64,000 bases of DNA from Primorskyibacter sedentarius. Lineage in GTDB: Bacteria; Pseudomonadota; Alphaproteobacteria; Rhodobacterales; Rhodobacteraceae. A program made the position numbers and the translations under genes. Shown here one piece after another: positions 41,661-50,037 of the stretch; positions within the stretch are counted from its first letter, which is position 1, and every line of letters starts with the position of its first letter. The DNA is taken from NCBI RefSeq assembly GCF_004342065.1, contig NZ_SLZU01000001.1, positions 372,001-436,000 of the forward strand, in the 5' to 3' direction. Under the pieces are notes generated by a model that saw nothing but the letters and a program-made list of their open reading frames with translations, was not told the DNA's origin and made no database searches.

Positions 41661-42965
41661 ATGGACCTACTGTATTCCAATGATCGACGGGGAGCTTATC
41701 CCCCGTCCTGGTATGCAGCGACAGCCGACGCGCTGGACCCCTTCGCCCCCTTGCGCGGCGAGACGCGAGCGGATGTCTGCATCGTGGGTGGCGGCTATAC
41801 CGGCCTGTCGGCAGCGCTGCATCTGGCAGAGGCCGGTCGATCCGTGGTTCTGATCGAGGCGCACCGGGTGGGCTTTGGCGCATCCGGGCGCAATGGTGGC
41901 CAACTAGGGTCCGGCCAGCGGATGACGCAGGACAGTCTTGAAAAGCTGGCAGGCGACGGGGCGGCGCGGGTTCTTTGGGATCTGGCCGAGGACGCAAAGG
42001 CGCTGGTCAAGGATCTGGTGGCACGGCACGGCATCGATTGCGATCTGACACCCGGCGTGGCATGGGCAGGCACCTCGCGCGGCTCTGTCGACGGGCTGCA
42101 TCGCTACGCCGAACATCTTGCGGCCCGCTACGGCTATGAAGAAGTTGATGTTTTGGAAGAAAAGGAGTGGCAGGCTATCTGCCGCTCGCCAGACCATCGC
42201 GGGGCGATCCTTGACCACGGGGCGGCGCATCTGCACCCGCTGAAACTGGCGCTGGGGCTTGCACGGGCTGCGCGGGATGCGGGCGTGACAATCCACGAGA
42301 CAAGCCAGGTTCACCACATTGCCGACGGCGCTCCTGCAACCGTGCAGACCGAAGGCGGGCGCGTTCTGGCCGATCATGTGATCCTTGCCTGCAACGGGTA
42401 TCTGGGCGGGCTTAATCGCAAGGTGGCCGCGCGGGTCATGCCGATCAACAATTTCATCGTGGCGACAGAGCCACTGGGCGAGCGTGCGGCAGAGGTTCTG
42501 ACGCAGAACGTTGCCGTTGCTGACGACCGGTTCGTGGTGAACTATTTCCGGATGAGCCCGGACGGGCGGCTGCTTTTTGGCGGGGGGGAAAGCTATGGCT
42601 ACCGGTTCCCGGCCGATATCGCCTCGGTTGTGCGCAAGCCGATGGAACAGAGCTTCCCGCAGCTGAAAGACGTGCGCATTGACCATGCCTGGGGCGGAAC
42701 TTTGGCAATCACCGTGCGACGGATGCCCTACCTCGCACGGGTCGCGCCCAACATCCTGTCCGCGTCTGGCTATTCCGGCCACGGCGTCGGCACGGCGATC
42801 CATGCGGGGCAGTTGATGGCCCGCGCCATCGAAGGCCAAAGCGACGGATTCGACGCAATGGCCGCAGTCCCGACACCGGCCTTCCCGGGTGGCGCGGCGA
42901 TGCGCAGCCCCCTGCTTGCCCTCGCGATGAGCTGGTACGCGCTGCGGGACCGCCTGGGACTCTGA
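41661..42965 (+). CDS. FAD-dependent oxidoreductase, gamma-glutamylputrescine oxidase-like (PuuB)
   Basis: A 434-residue DAO-family flavoprotein. VGGGYTGLSAALHLAE near residue 36 is the FAD dinucleotide motif, FGASGRNGGQLGSGQR the family follow-up, and GYSGHGVGTAIHAGQ the C-terminal FAD contact. PuuB oxidises gamma-glutamylputrescine to gamma-glutamylaminobutyraldehyde with H2O2 release. Position after two PuuA-like ligases supports this role. The next step, an aldehyde dehydrogenase, is not in the window. A clear terminator follows. Confidence 0.88.
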   Translation: MDLLYSNDRRGAYPPSWYAATADALDPFAPLRGETRADVCIVGGGYTGLSAALHLAEAGRSVVLIEAHRVGFGASGRNGGQLGSGQRMTQDSLEKLAGDGAARVLWDLAEDAKALVKDLVARHGIDCDLTPGVAWAGTSRGSVDGLHRYAEHLAARYGYEEVDVLEEKEWQAICRSPDHRGAILDHGAAHLHPLKLALGLARAARDAGVTIHETSQVHHIADGAPATVQTEGGRVLADHVILACNGYLGGLNRKVAARVMPINNFIVATEPLGERAAEVLTQNVAVADDRFVVNYFRMSPDGRLLFGGGESYGYRFPADIASVVRKPMEQSFPQLKDVRIDHAWGGTLAITVRRMPYLARVAPNILSASGYSGHGVGTAIHAGQLMARAIEGQSDGFDAMAAVPTPAFPGGAAMRSPLLALAMSWYALRDRLGL

Positions 42966-42991
42966 CCCCTTTGAAATGTGAAATTTCCATG

Positions 42992-43018
42992 AATGCCCCA
43001 TATCCGGGGCATTTTTTG
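42992..43018 (+). terminator. Rho-independent terminator after the PuuB-like gene
   Basis: Stem AATGCCCC / GGGGCATT with a 6-base loop and a run of seven T overlapping the stem end (TTTTTT at 43012-43017). It marks the end of the transporter/gamma-glutamylation operon. Confidence 0.85.
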
Positions 43019-43078
43019 CTTTGCCATCTGCGCTCGCAAGTTTACAAAACCGAAAGGATCAATTTGGGAATTTGAAAT

Positions 43079-44272
43079 ATGACAGCCGCGCCCAAAATGC
43101 ATGATGCCGAACCCATCCCCCCTGCCGCGCTTAAGGCGGTCGAGGAATTGCTGCAAAGCGGGGACCTTTTCCGCTATCACGCGCCGCAGGACGCGCCAGT
43201 GGCCTTGCTGGAGCGGGAATTCGCCGAATACATGGGAGCGAAATACGCGCTGGCCGTTTCAAGCTGCTCTGCCGCACTGTTCCTTTCGCTGAAATCTCTG
43301 GGGCTTCCGCGCGGGGCGCGGGTGCTTATCCCGGCGTTTACCTTCGCCGCTGTCCCGTCCGCTGTTGTCCATGCCGATTGCCAGCCGGTCCTGTGCGAGG
43401 TCGGCACGAATTACCGCATCGACCTTGAAGATTTCGAAGCGAAAATCGAAGATGTGCAGGCCGTTCTGATCAGCCATATGCGCGGGCACACGTCCGATAT
43501 GGACCGGATCATGGAATTGGCGGAGGCGCGCGGCATTCCGGTGATCGAGGATGCCGCCCATTCGCTGGGCACCGTCTGGGACGGCCGCAAGATCGGCACC
43601 ATCGGCAAGATCGGCTGCTTCAGCTTTCAAAGCTACAAGCTGATCAACGCGGGCGAGGGCGGCATCATGATTACCGATGATGCGGATATCGTCGCGCAAG
43701 CGGTGATCATGTCCGGCGCCTACGAGCATAACTGGAAGAAACATGCAGGGCTTGAGAGCGCCTTCCGGCACTGGCAAAACCGCCTGCCGCTTTACAATCT
43801 TCGCATGGGCAACCTGAGCGCGGCAGTTATCCGACCGCAGCTTGATGAAGTGGCGCGCCGCGTGCGCGACGGGCGTGCCAACCATGATTTTGTGGCTGAA
43901 CGCCTGAACACGTCGCCTTGGCTGGACGTGCCTCCCCCCCTGCCTAAGGAAGACCGGGCGCCGGATTCCATCCAGTTCAACCTTGTGAACATGGATCGTG
44001 ACAGCGCGGTGAGTTTCGCAGAGGCAGCCCATGCCGCAGGCGTCAAAGTGCAGGTTTTCGGGCTGTCCACGGACAATGCCCGCGCCTTCTGGAACTGGCA
44101 ATTCATCCCCGGAGACATGCCCGAGCTTCCGCGGACCCGCGCCATGTTGGAAAACGCATGCGATGTTCGGCTACCCGCCCGTCTGACGCGCGCGGAGCTT
44201 GAATTCGTGGCAGAGGCTTTGACCGGCGCAGCCGCATCCGTCATGGCGCCCCTGCCCGCCTACGGAACCTGA
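43079..44272 (+). CDS. DegT/DnrJ/EryC1/StrS-family aminotransferase
   Basis: A 397-residue PLP aminotransferase. The cofactor Lys is in FSFQSYKLINAGEGG, the Asp of the ring contact in VIEDAAHSLGT, and SSCSAALFLSLKSLG binds PLP phosphate. The family usually aminates keto sugars, but no sugar-nucleotide genes lie nearby. It is transcribed separately from the PuuB operon (terminator upstream). It may act on an amine or aldehyde of that pathway; this is uncertain. Confidence 0.85.
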   Translation: MTAAPKMHDAEPIPPAALKAVEELLQSGDLFRYHAPQDAPVALLEREFAEYMGAKYALAVSSCSAALFLSLKSLGLPRGARVLIPAFTFAAVPSAVVHADCQPVLCEVGTNYRIDLEDFEAKIEDVQAVLISHMRGHTSDMDRIMELAEARGIPVIEDAAHSLGTVWDGRKIGTIGKIGCFSFQSYKLINAGEGGIMITDDADIVAQAVIMSGAYEHNWKKHAGLESAFRHWQNRLPLYNLRMGNLSAAVIRPQLDEVARRVRDGRANHDFVAERLNTSPWLDVPPPLPKEDRAPDSIQFNLVNMDRDSAVSFAEAAHAAGVKVQVFGLSTDNARAFWNWQFIPGDMPELPRTRAMLENACDVRLPARLTRAELEFVAEALTGAAASVMAPLPAYGT

Positions 44273-44349
44273 AACCTTCGTAGATCCGATACCGTGGCCG
44301 CCGCCGGCAACCCCAATGTTGCCGGTGACGGGCGCTCACCAGTCGCGGT

Positions 44350-44904
44350 TTATTTCGACATTTTCGAAAGCTTGGCCTGCAATTCCGCCAGCTGTTTCTT
44401 GATGTCGTCGAGATCCTCGTCGCCCTTTTCGGCGTCGTCGCCTTTTGCAGGCCCGGTCCAGCCCTTGCCCATCGTGCCGGTCATGGCCTTGACGAAGGCC
44501 TCCTGCTGCGCCTGCATCGCCTCGAAACCCGGCACCTTGGAGATCGGGTTCAGGGAATTCATGTTCTCGACCCATTTTGACTGGCTGTCACGGAACATGT
44601 CGAACGAGGCCGACAGGAACTGCGGAACGACGGACGTTGCCTGGGTGGTGTAGCTGCGAACCAGGTCGGTCAGAACGTTGATCGGCAAGACGCTTTCGCC
44701 CTTGCTTTCATGCTCGGCCACGATTTGCAGCAAGTATTGGCGCGTCAGGTCGTCCCCGGACTTCAGATCGACGATCTGAACCTCGCGCCCGCCGCGGATG
44801 AACCCGGCAATGTCTTCGAGAGTGACGTAGTCACTGGTCTCGGTATTGTAGAGACGCCTGCTGGCGTAACGCTTGATCAGAAGCGGTTTGTCGGTGTTGG
44901 CCAC
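44350..44904 (-). CDS. phaR: PHA synthesis repressor PhaR
   Basis: A 184-residue PhaR. The N-terminal DNA-binding domain reads LLIKRYASRRLYNTETSDYV, followed by the PHB-accumulation domain (IVDLKSGDDLTRQYLLQIV) and a charged C-terminal tail. A GTG start at 44904 is supported by GGAGG spaced 6 bases; the ATG-initiated longer frame has no support. PhaR senses PHA granules and represses phasin and its own gene. A degenerate operator (CAGC-AGT-GCAG) lies 21 bases upstream, suggesting autoregulation. Confidence 0.93.
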   Translation of the reverse strand: MANTDKPLLIKRYASRRLYNTETSDYVTLEDIAGFIRGGREVQIVDLKSGDDLTRQYLLQIVAEHESKGESVLPINVLTDLVRSYTTQATSVVPQFLSASFDMFRDSQSKWVENMNSLNPISKVPGFEAMQAQQEAFVKAMTGTMGKGWTGPAKGDDAEKGDEDLDDIKKQLAELQAKLSKMSK

Positions 44905-44924
44905 GGATGTCCTCCCCAGGAATG

Positions 44925-44935
44925 CAGCAGTGCAG
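44925..44935. promoter_or_regulatory. Degenerate PhaR operator upstream of phaR
   Basis: CAGC-AGT-GCAG followed by AA differs at one base from the CTGC-N3-GCAG sites near phaP and phaC. It lies 21-31 bases before the phaR start and could support autoregulation. Weak alone. Confidence 0.35.
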
Positions 44936-44955
44936 AAAAGCTTATGCGAGTGCAG

Positions 44956-44988
44956 AACAAAAAGAAAGGGCGGGCATAAAGCCCGCCC
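44956..44988 (-). terminator. Rho-independent terminator after the phasin gene
   Basis: On the minus strand, stem GGGCGGGC / GCCCGCCC (44968-44975 with 44981-44988) with a 5-base loop is followed by TTTCTTTTTGTT. It ends phasin transcription ahead of phaR. Confidence 0.85.
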
Positions 44989-45036
44989 CATCGTCTGCGC
45001 CGTTTGGGAGGAGATGGCGCAGTAAACCGGGTCTTC

Positions 45037-45489
45037 TTACTTCGCAGCAGCTGTTGCTTTTTTCGCAGCAGCAGTCGCGTCGGAAGTTGCCTTCTTGACA
45101 GCGGCGGTCGCGTCCTCGGACAGGTCCTTGCCGGCAGCCATCATCAATTCGACGGTGTCCATCTGAACTTTTTTCGCGATTTCAGCGAAAGCAGCCATGT
45201 TCTCGGAAGCAACTTCAGCCTGAGCGGAAGCGAACTCGGACATCGCCTTGGCGTAGTCGGCAGGCTCTGCTTTTGCTTTGGACATGTCTGCCATTTTGGA
45301 CAGGGTGTCTTTTGCCCACTTGGCGGAGATTTCGGTCGACTTCTCGGCGGCTTCCAGAGCAACGCCGGAAAGCTTCTCGTTCAGGGTCGCGGTGGTTTTG
45401 AAAGCGTCTTCCATTGCTTTCGTGTCAACCGGGAACGCGCCCATCATCTCTTTGAGCATCGCGGTCGGATCCTGAGTTTTCGTAGCCAT
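45037..45489 (-). CDS. phaP: Phasin (PHA granule-associated protein)
   Basis: A 150-residue helical phasin that coats polyhydroxyalkanoate granules. The phasin_2-type core KLSGVALEAAEKSTEISAKW is followed by SKAKAEPADYAKAMSEF and an Ala/Lys-rich tail (AAAKKATAAAK). AAAGGAA precedes ATG 45489. Two inverted PhaR operator palindromes lie just upstream, so expression should rise when granules titrate PhaR. The gene is flanked by phaC and phaR in the same direction. Confidence 0.92.
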   Translation of the reverse strand: MATKTQDPTAMLKEMMGAFPVDTKAMEDAFKTTATLNEKLSGVALEAAEKSTEISAKWAKDTLSKMADMSKAKAEPADYAKAMSEFASAQAEVASENMAAFAEIAKKVQMDTVELMMAAGKDLSEDATAAVKKATSDATAAAKKATAAAK

Positions 45490-45554
45490 TGGTATATTCC
45501 TTTAAGAGCTGGTCACGGGCCCACCCCGTTTCCTGCAGCTATCGAGAATATGCA

Positions 45555-45598
45555 TTCTGCGGCGCAGCATTTCAAGTGCAGAATGCTGCGCCGCAGAA
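45555..45598. promoter_or_regulatory. Paired PhaR operators forming a 17-bp inverted repeat
   Basis: TTCTGCGGCGCAGCATT (45555-45571) and its exact reverse complement (45582-45598) flank a 10-base centre. Each arm contains CTGC-N3-GCAG (45557-45567 and 45586-45596). CTGC-N3/4-GCAG is the PhaR binding motif described in Paracoccus. The pair lies between phaC and the phasin start at 45489, where it would overlap the phasin promoter. Confidence 0.75.
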
Positions 45599-45621
45599 AA
45601 AACTTGGCTTATCCAATGAAA

Positions 45622-47415
45622 TCAGCGTATTGCCTTGACCGCTACATAGGTGCCGGGGGCCGGTGACAGGGGGGGATGCTGCGAATCACCGGGATCGCGG
45701 GCCTCTACCTTCTTGCCGGAACGCTTGCGCAGCCACCCTTCCCAACGCGGCCACCATGACCCTTCGTGGAAGGTCGCCCCTTCCATCCAGGCGTCAGCAT
45801 CCTGTTTCAGGCTGGCATTTGTGTAATGGCCGTATTTCTTCTTTGTCGGCGGGTTGACGATCCCCGCGATATGGCCGGATTCCGAGACGATGAAGGTCTT
45901 GGATCTGCCCCCCATCTTCTGCACGCCCCGGTAGCAATCCTTCCACGCCGCGATGTGGTCAGTCTCGCAGGTGACGGCGAAAAGCGGGATATCCACGTCT
46001 GACAGTTTCAGCGTGTGCCCCATCAACTCAAAGCCATCCTCGGCAAATTCGTTGCGCTGGCATAGCCCCCGCAAATATTGCATCGCCATCTTCGCCGGCA
46101 GGTTGGCCCCGTCACCGTTCCAGTAAAGCAGGTCAAAAGCGGGCGGGGTCTCTCCCATCATGTAGCTTTTGATCGCGGGGCCGTAGATCAGGTCGGTCGA
46201 GCGCAGGAAGCTGAAGGTCCGCGCCATGACAAAGGACGGCAGCATGCCTTTGTCCTTCACCTCTTCTTCGATCCCGTCGATGAAATCGTTCTGCAGGAAG
46301 GGGGTGAATTCACCCTGATCGCTGAAATCGGTAAGGGTGGTGAAGAATGTGGCGGACTTTACCGATTTGTCGCCGCGCTGCTTCATCAGCGACAGGGTCA
46401 GTGACAGGGTCGTGCCCGCGATGCAATAGCCGATCGCGTTGACCTGCTCTTGCCCGGTGATGGCCTTCACCTCGCGGATGGCGGTCAGGTAGCCGTCGTC
46501 GATATATTGCTCCAGCCCGACATCCTTGAAGCTGGGATCGGCATTCACCCAGCTGACCACGAAGATGGTGTAGCCCTGCTCTGTCACCCATTTGATGAAG
46601 CTGTTCTGTTCCTTCAGGTCGAGAATGTAGAATTTGTTGATCCAGGGCGGGAACAGGATGATGGGCGTCGCATAGACCTGCTCGGTCGCGGGCGCGTATT
46701 GGATCAGCTCCATCATCTTGTTGCGATAGACAACCTCGCCCGGCGTCGTGGCGATGTTTTCGCCCAAGACAAAGGCCTTTTCATCCGCCAGTCGAACGAC
46801 CAGTTCGCCGTTGTTGGCCTCGAGATCGGACACGAGGTTCTCCAGCCCTTTGACCAGCGACTCGCCATCCGTTTCCACCGCCTTTTGCAAGGCGTCGGGG
46901 TTCGTGCCGAAGAAATTCGTCGGTGCCATCATGTCCAGGATCTGGCGCGAGAAATAGGTCAGGCGGCGTTTCTCGGTCTCGTCCAGATGTTCGATCTCGT
47001 CGACGGCACGCGCAATTGCGTCCGAGTTGATGAGGTACTGTTTCTTGATGAAATTGAAATAGGGGTGGGAATCCCATAGCGGGTTTGCAAAACGGCGATC
47101 CTTGGGGCCGGGATCCTCGGGCGCCTCCAGCTTGCCACGCGCTAGGCTCTGCTGAACCTCGACGAAATGCTTCAGCGACTCCCCCCAGAATCCGATCTGA
47201 TGCTCGATCAACTTTGAGGGGTTCTGGATCGCTTCGGCCCAGTAGGTCTGCATTGCCTTGGAATAAAGACCCTGATTCGGACCGCTCAGCGCCGGATTGA
47301 CGGGTTGCTTCTGCGACATCGCATTCATCAGACGTTGCGATAACTCCTCAACCCGCGTGAGATTTTCTTTCATGCGCTCCAAATTCTGCCCTGCGGCAAC
47401 GTCTTTTGTTGTCAT
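45622..47415 (-). CDS. phaC: Class I poly(3-hydroxyalkanoate) synthase PhaC
   Basis: A 597-residue class I PHA synthase that polymerises hydroxyacyl-CoA. The lipase-like box is GYCIAG with catalytic Cys331; the Asp lies in CETDHIAAW and the His in SESGHIAGIVNPP. Length fits class I (no PhaE/PhaR subunit needed). It is transcribed away from phaZ across 110 bases that contain another PhaR-type palindrome, and toward the phasin gene. Product is probably polyhydroxybutyrate. Confidence 0.95.
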   Translation of the reverse strand: MTTKDVAAGQNLERMKENLTRVEELSQRLMNAMSQKQPVNPALSGPNQGLYSKAMQTYWAEAIQNPSKLIEHQIGFWGESLKHFVEVQQSLARGKLEAPEDPGPKDRRFANPLWDSHPYFNFIKKQYLINSDAIARAVDEIEHLDETEKRRLTYFSRQILDMMAPTNFFGTNPDALQKAVETDGESLVKGLENLVSDLEANNGELVVRLADEKAFVLGENIATTPGEVVYRNKMMELIQYAPATEQVYATPIILFPPWINKFYILDLKEQNSFIKWVTEQGYTIFVVSWVNADPSFKDVGLEQYIDDGYLTAIREVKAITGQEQVNAIGYCIAGTTLSLTLSLMKQRGDKSVKSATFFTTLTDFSDQGEFTPFLQNDFIDGIEEEVKDKGMLPSFVMARTFSFLRSTDLIYGPAIKSYMMGETPPAFDLLYWNGDGANLPAKMAMQYLRGLCQRNEFAEDGFELMGHTLKLSDVDIPLFAVTCETDHIAAWKDCYRGVQKMGGRSKTFIVSESGHIAGIVNPPTKKKYGHYTNASLKQDADAWMEGATFHEGSWWPRWEGWLRKRSGKKVEARDPGDSQHPPLSPAPGTYVAVKAIR

Positions 47416-47437
47416 TTGAACAATTTCCCACTACTTT

Positions 47438-47452
47438 TTCTGCTACGCAGAA
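47438..47452. promoter_or_regulatory. PhaR-type operator between phaC and phaZ
   Basis: TTCTGC-TAC-GCAGAA is a perfect 6-bp inverted repeat of the CTGC-N3-GCAG type, 23 bases upstream of phaC and 74 bases upstream of phaZ. It can control either divergent gene. Confidence 0.65.
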
Positions 47453-47525
47453 TAACGTCGCCTCTTGTTGGGGGGCAAAGCGACGAAATGAACCGGCTTG
47501 CCTGCCCGGACATATGGAGACGCAC

Positions 47526-48821
47526 ATGCGATACATGGCGACCTACGACCTTATGGAGACCCTCCGCAACACCAACCAGTGGCTTGGAGCCACCGCTAAA
47601 GCTGCAGCATCTTACCCTGCCTTCGCCCTGATTCCCAACCCTGCGTTGCAATGGATGGCAGCCTGGGGCGAAGTGACCGAACGCACTTTTGAACGTATGA
47701 CGGTGAAGCCCGGTTGGGGCATTCGATCCATCACCTGCGAGGATGGGAAGGACCACGTCGTCGTCAAACAGACGGTCGTGGAACGCCCATTCGGCGACCT
47801 GATCCACTTCAAGGTGCAGGGTCGGGAAGAAAAGCCGCGCAAGGTTCTGCTGGTTGCGCCGATGTCGGGGCACTATGCCACGCTGCTGCGCTCTACCGTC
47901 ATTTCGCTGCTGCCCGATTGCGAGGTCTACGTGACCGACTGGCACAATGCCCGCGATATCCCGGTGAGCGAAGGCAAGTTCGATATCGAGGATTACACGC
48001 TCTACCTTGTAGAGTTCCTGCGCCATCTCGGCCCGGACACCCATGTAATCGCCGTCTGTCAGCCCGCGCCGCTGACGCTGGCTGCGACCGCCTATCTTGC
48101 TGAAGAAGATCCCGACGCCCAGCCGCGCTCGCTTACCCTGATCGGTGGCCCGATTGATCCTGACGCGGCCCCTACGGACGTGACCGATTTCGGTGCCCGC
48201 GTGACGATGGGACAGCTGGAAGAGACGATGATCCAGCGCGTTGGGTTCAAATACAATGGCGTGGGCAGGTCGGTCTATCCCGGCCTCTTGCAGCTGGCCT
48301 CGTTCATCTCGATGAATGCAGAGCGTCATTCCCAGGCGTTCGGTGACCAGATCATGCGGGTCAGCCGGGGCGAAGCGTCCGACCATGACGCGCATAACCG
48401 GTTCTACGACGAATATCTGGCCGTGATGGACATGCCCGCGGAATTCTACCTTTCCACGGTCGAACGTGTGTTCAAGAACTGCGAAATTGCGAAGAACACC
48501 TTCAGCGTCAACGGCAAGCGGATCGACATTGGCAAGATCACCAGTGTGGCCGTCAAGACGGTCGAGGGTGCGAAGGACGATATTTCCGCCCCCGGCCAAT
48601 GTATTGCGGCGCTTGACCTGTGCACCGGCCTGCCGGACGAAAAGAAAGCCAGCCACGTCGAACCCGGCGCCGGGCATTACGGCATCTTTGCAGGCAAGAG
48701 CTGGCGCCAGAACATCCGCCCGCTTGTGCTTGAATTCATCGATGCCAATTCCGGGGCGCCCAAGCCGGCAACTGCCCCGAAACGCACGACGAAAACGGCC
48801 AACAAGAACGCAGCCGCCTGA
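47526..48821 (+). CDS. phaZ: Intracellular PHA depolymerase PhaZ
   Basis: A 431-residue intracellular depolymerase. It uses a Cys instead of the lipase Ser: Cys178 in HVIAVCQPAPLTL corresponds to the Cys of the Ralstonia PhaZa1 family; the catalytic His lies in PGAGHYGIFAG. The start at 47526 (MRYMATYDLMETLRN) has GGAG 7 bases upstream. An Ala/Lys/Thr-rich tail may bind granules or DNA. It is divergent from phaC and ends in a terminator. Confidence 0.93.
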   Translation: MRYMATYDLMETLRNTNQWLGATAKAAASYPAFALIPNPALQWMAAWGEVTERTFERMTVKPGWGIRSITCEDGKDHVVVKQTVVERPFGDLIHFKVQGREEKPRKVLLVAPMSGHYATLLRSTVISLLPDCEVYVTDWHNARDIPVSEGKFDIEDYTLYLVEFLRHLGPDTHVIAVCQPAPLTLAATAYLAEEDPDAQPRSLTLIGGPIDPDAAPTDVTDFGARVTMGQLEETMIQRVGFKYNGVGRSVYPGLLQLASFISMNAERHSQAFGDQIMRVSRGEASDHDAHNRFYDEYLAVMDMPAEFYLSTVERVFKNCEIAKNTFSVNGKRIDIGKITSVAVKTVEGAKDDISAPGQCIAALDLCTGLPDEKKASHVEPGAGHYGIFAGKSWRQNIRPLVLEFIDANSGAPKPATAPKRTTKTANKNAAA

Positions 48822-48859
48822 CCTGACGGTTACGGCGCGGTTGTCACGACCGCAGATCG

Positions 48860-48894
48860 AGGGGCCGGACCTGAGAAGGTTCTGCCCCTTTTCT
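48860..48894 (+). terminator. Rho-independent terminator after phaZ
   Basis: AGGGGC (48860-48865) pairs with GCCCCT (48884-48889); an inner GACCT / AGGTT pairing with loop GAGA extends the stem, and TTTTCTGTT follows. Confidence 0.65.
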
Positions 48895-48940
48895 GTTCCA
48901 GCTAAAGCTGCAGAATTATTGGCAAAAACCGCCATCCTGC

Positions 48941-49915
48941 TCAGACCCGGTCCTTGTCAAAGACCATATCGATCATCGCCTGCGTCCCGCGCGAGAATTC
49001 AAGCGGGCAGGCATAGCTCTCGCCGCGGGTGACCGTCCGGTTGAAGGCTTCGACCTGAAGCACGTAGTGGTTTGCCGCGGGAAAGCGGTACGTCCTGATC
49101 TCCCCATCCCCTTGGTGCAAATCAATGCGCGCCTCGCCGTAGACCATCGGATTGAAGGGCGCGGTCAGCCGCATCACCCCAAGCGAGCCGTGGAACGTCA
49201 TGTCCTGCCAAGGGCTCATCCGCATGGAATTCACGGCCGTGTAGTGGAATGACGGGAATTGCGCCGTGATATGCGACCAGACATCGACACCATTTTCATA
49301 GCGGATGGCGGTGGACAGGATCTCTTGCGGGTCTTGCCCTGTCACGTAACGGGCAGACCCGAACGTATAAACACCGATATCCGGGATCGCGCCGCCCCCG
49401 GTTTCCGGCCGGTTTCGAATATTTCCGCCATCAGAACTGTTGTCGTAGGAAAACGCACCAGAGACGCGGACCAGCTCGCCAATAGCGCCCTCCTCGTAAA
49501 GCGCCCTGGCCTTCTGCCACTGCGGATGATGCACGATCATATACGCCTCTGCCGCGAGCAAGCCGGTCTTGTCGCGCAGAGCGATGATCTCGTCAATCTC
49601 GTCGGCGCGCATCGCGATGGGTTTTTCGCACAGCACGTTCTTGCCCGCGCGCAAGGCCTTCAGCGTCCACTCCACATGCAGGTGATTGGGCAGGGGAACG
49701 TAAACCGCGTCAATGCCATCATCTGCCAGCAAAGCATCGTAATCGTCGAAAACTTTCAGGCCGGGCACTTTGTCAACGAAAGGGGCGGCTTTTTCGGCGC
49801 TGGAACTCGCAATGGTCGTCAATGCCCCGCCGCGGGCGGCATGAATTGCCGGGCCCATATGTTCCAACGCGAATTTCGACGCGCCCAGAATCCCCCATCG
49901 AACATGCGTGGTCAT
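48941..49915 (-). CDS. Gfo/Idh/MocA family oxidoreductase
   Basis: A 324-residue NAD(P)-dependent dehydrogenase. WGILGASKFALEHMGPA is the Rossmann motif, NVLCEKPIAM the family EKP catalytic Lys motif, and GGGAIPDIGVYTFGSARY the substrate-side helix. It oxidises a sugar or polyol derivative; substrate unknown. ATG 49915 is supported by GGGAG 8 bases upstream. It stands alone between phaZ (convergent) and rpoH (same strand, separated by a terminator). Confidence 0.9.
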   Translation of the reverse strand: MTTHVRWGILGASKFALEHMGPAIHAARGGALTTIASSSAEKAAPFVDKVPGLKVFDDYDALLADDGIDAVYVPLPNHLHVEWTLKALRAGKNVLCEKPIAMRADEIDEIIALRDKTGLLAAEAYMIVHHPQWQKARALYEEGAIGELVRVSGAFSYDNSSDGGNIRNRPETGGGAIPDIGVYTFGSARYVTGQDPQEILSTAIRYENGVDVWSHITAQFPSFHYTAVNSMRMSPWQDMTFHGSLGVMRLTAPFNPMVYGEARIDLHQGDGEIRTYRFPAANHYVLQVEAFNRTVTRGESYACPLEFSRGTQAMIDMVFDKDRV

Positions 49916-49980
49916 TTCGACAGCTCCCTCCCTGCTGCCCCCCACAGTACCTGCGTCGGCCCTTACGTCAACCAGCATCA

Positions 49981-50012
49981 GAAACGCAAACAGGCCCCGC
50001 AAAGGGGGCCTG
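49981..50012 (-). terminator. Rho-independent terminator of rpoH
   Basis: On the minus strand, CAGGCCCC / GGGGCCTG with a 6-base loop is followed by TTTGCGTTTC, 26 bases after the rpoH stop. Confidence 0.7.
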
Positions 50013-50037
50013 TCATGCTGTCAATTATGCTTTTAGA

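Noticed and set aside
45555-45598. Inverted repeat as an intrinsic terminator of phaC
   Set aside because: On the phaC strand no U-run follows the stem and the arms match PhaR operators, so regulation is the better reading.
49981-50012. Hairpin as terminator for a plus-strand transcript
   Set aside because: There is no plus-strand gene ending here; the T tract lies on the minus strand, consistent with rpoH.
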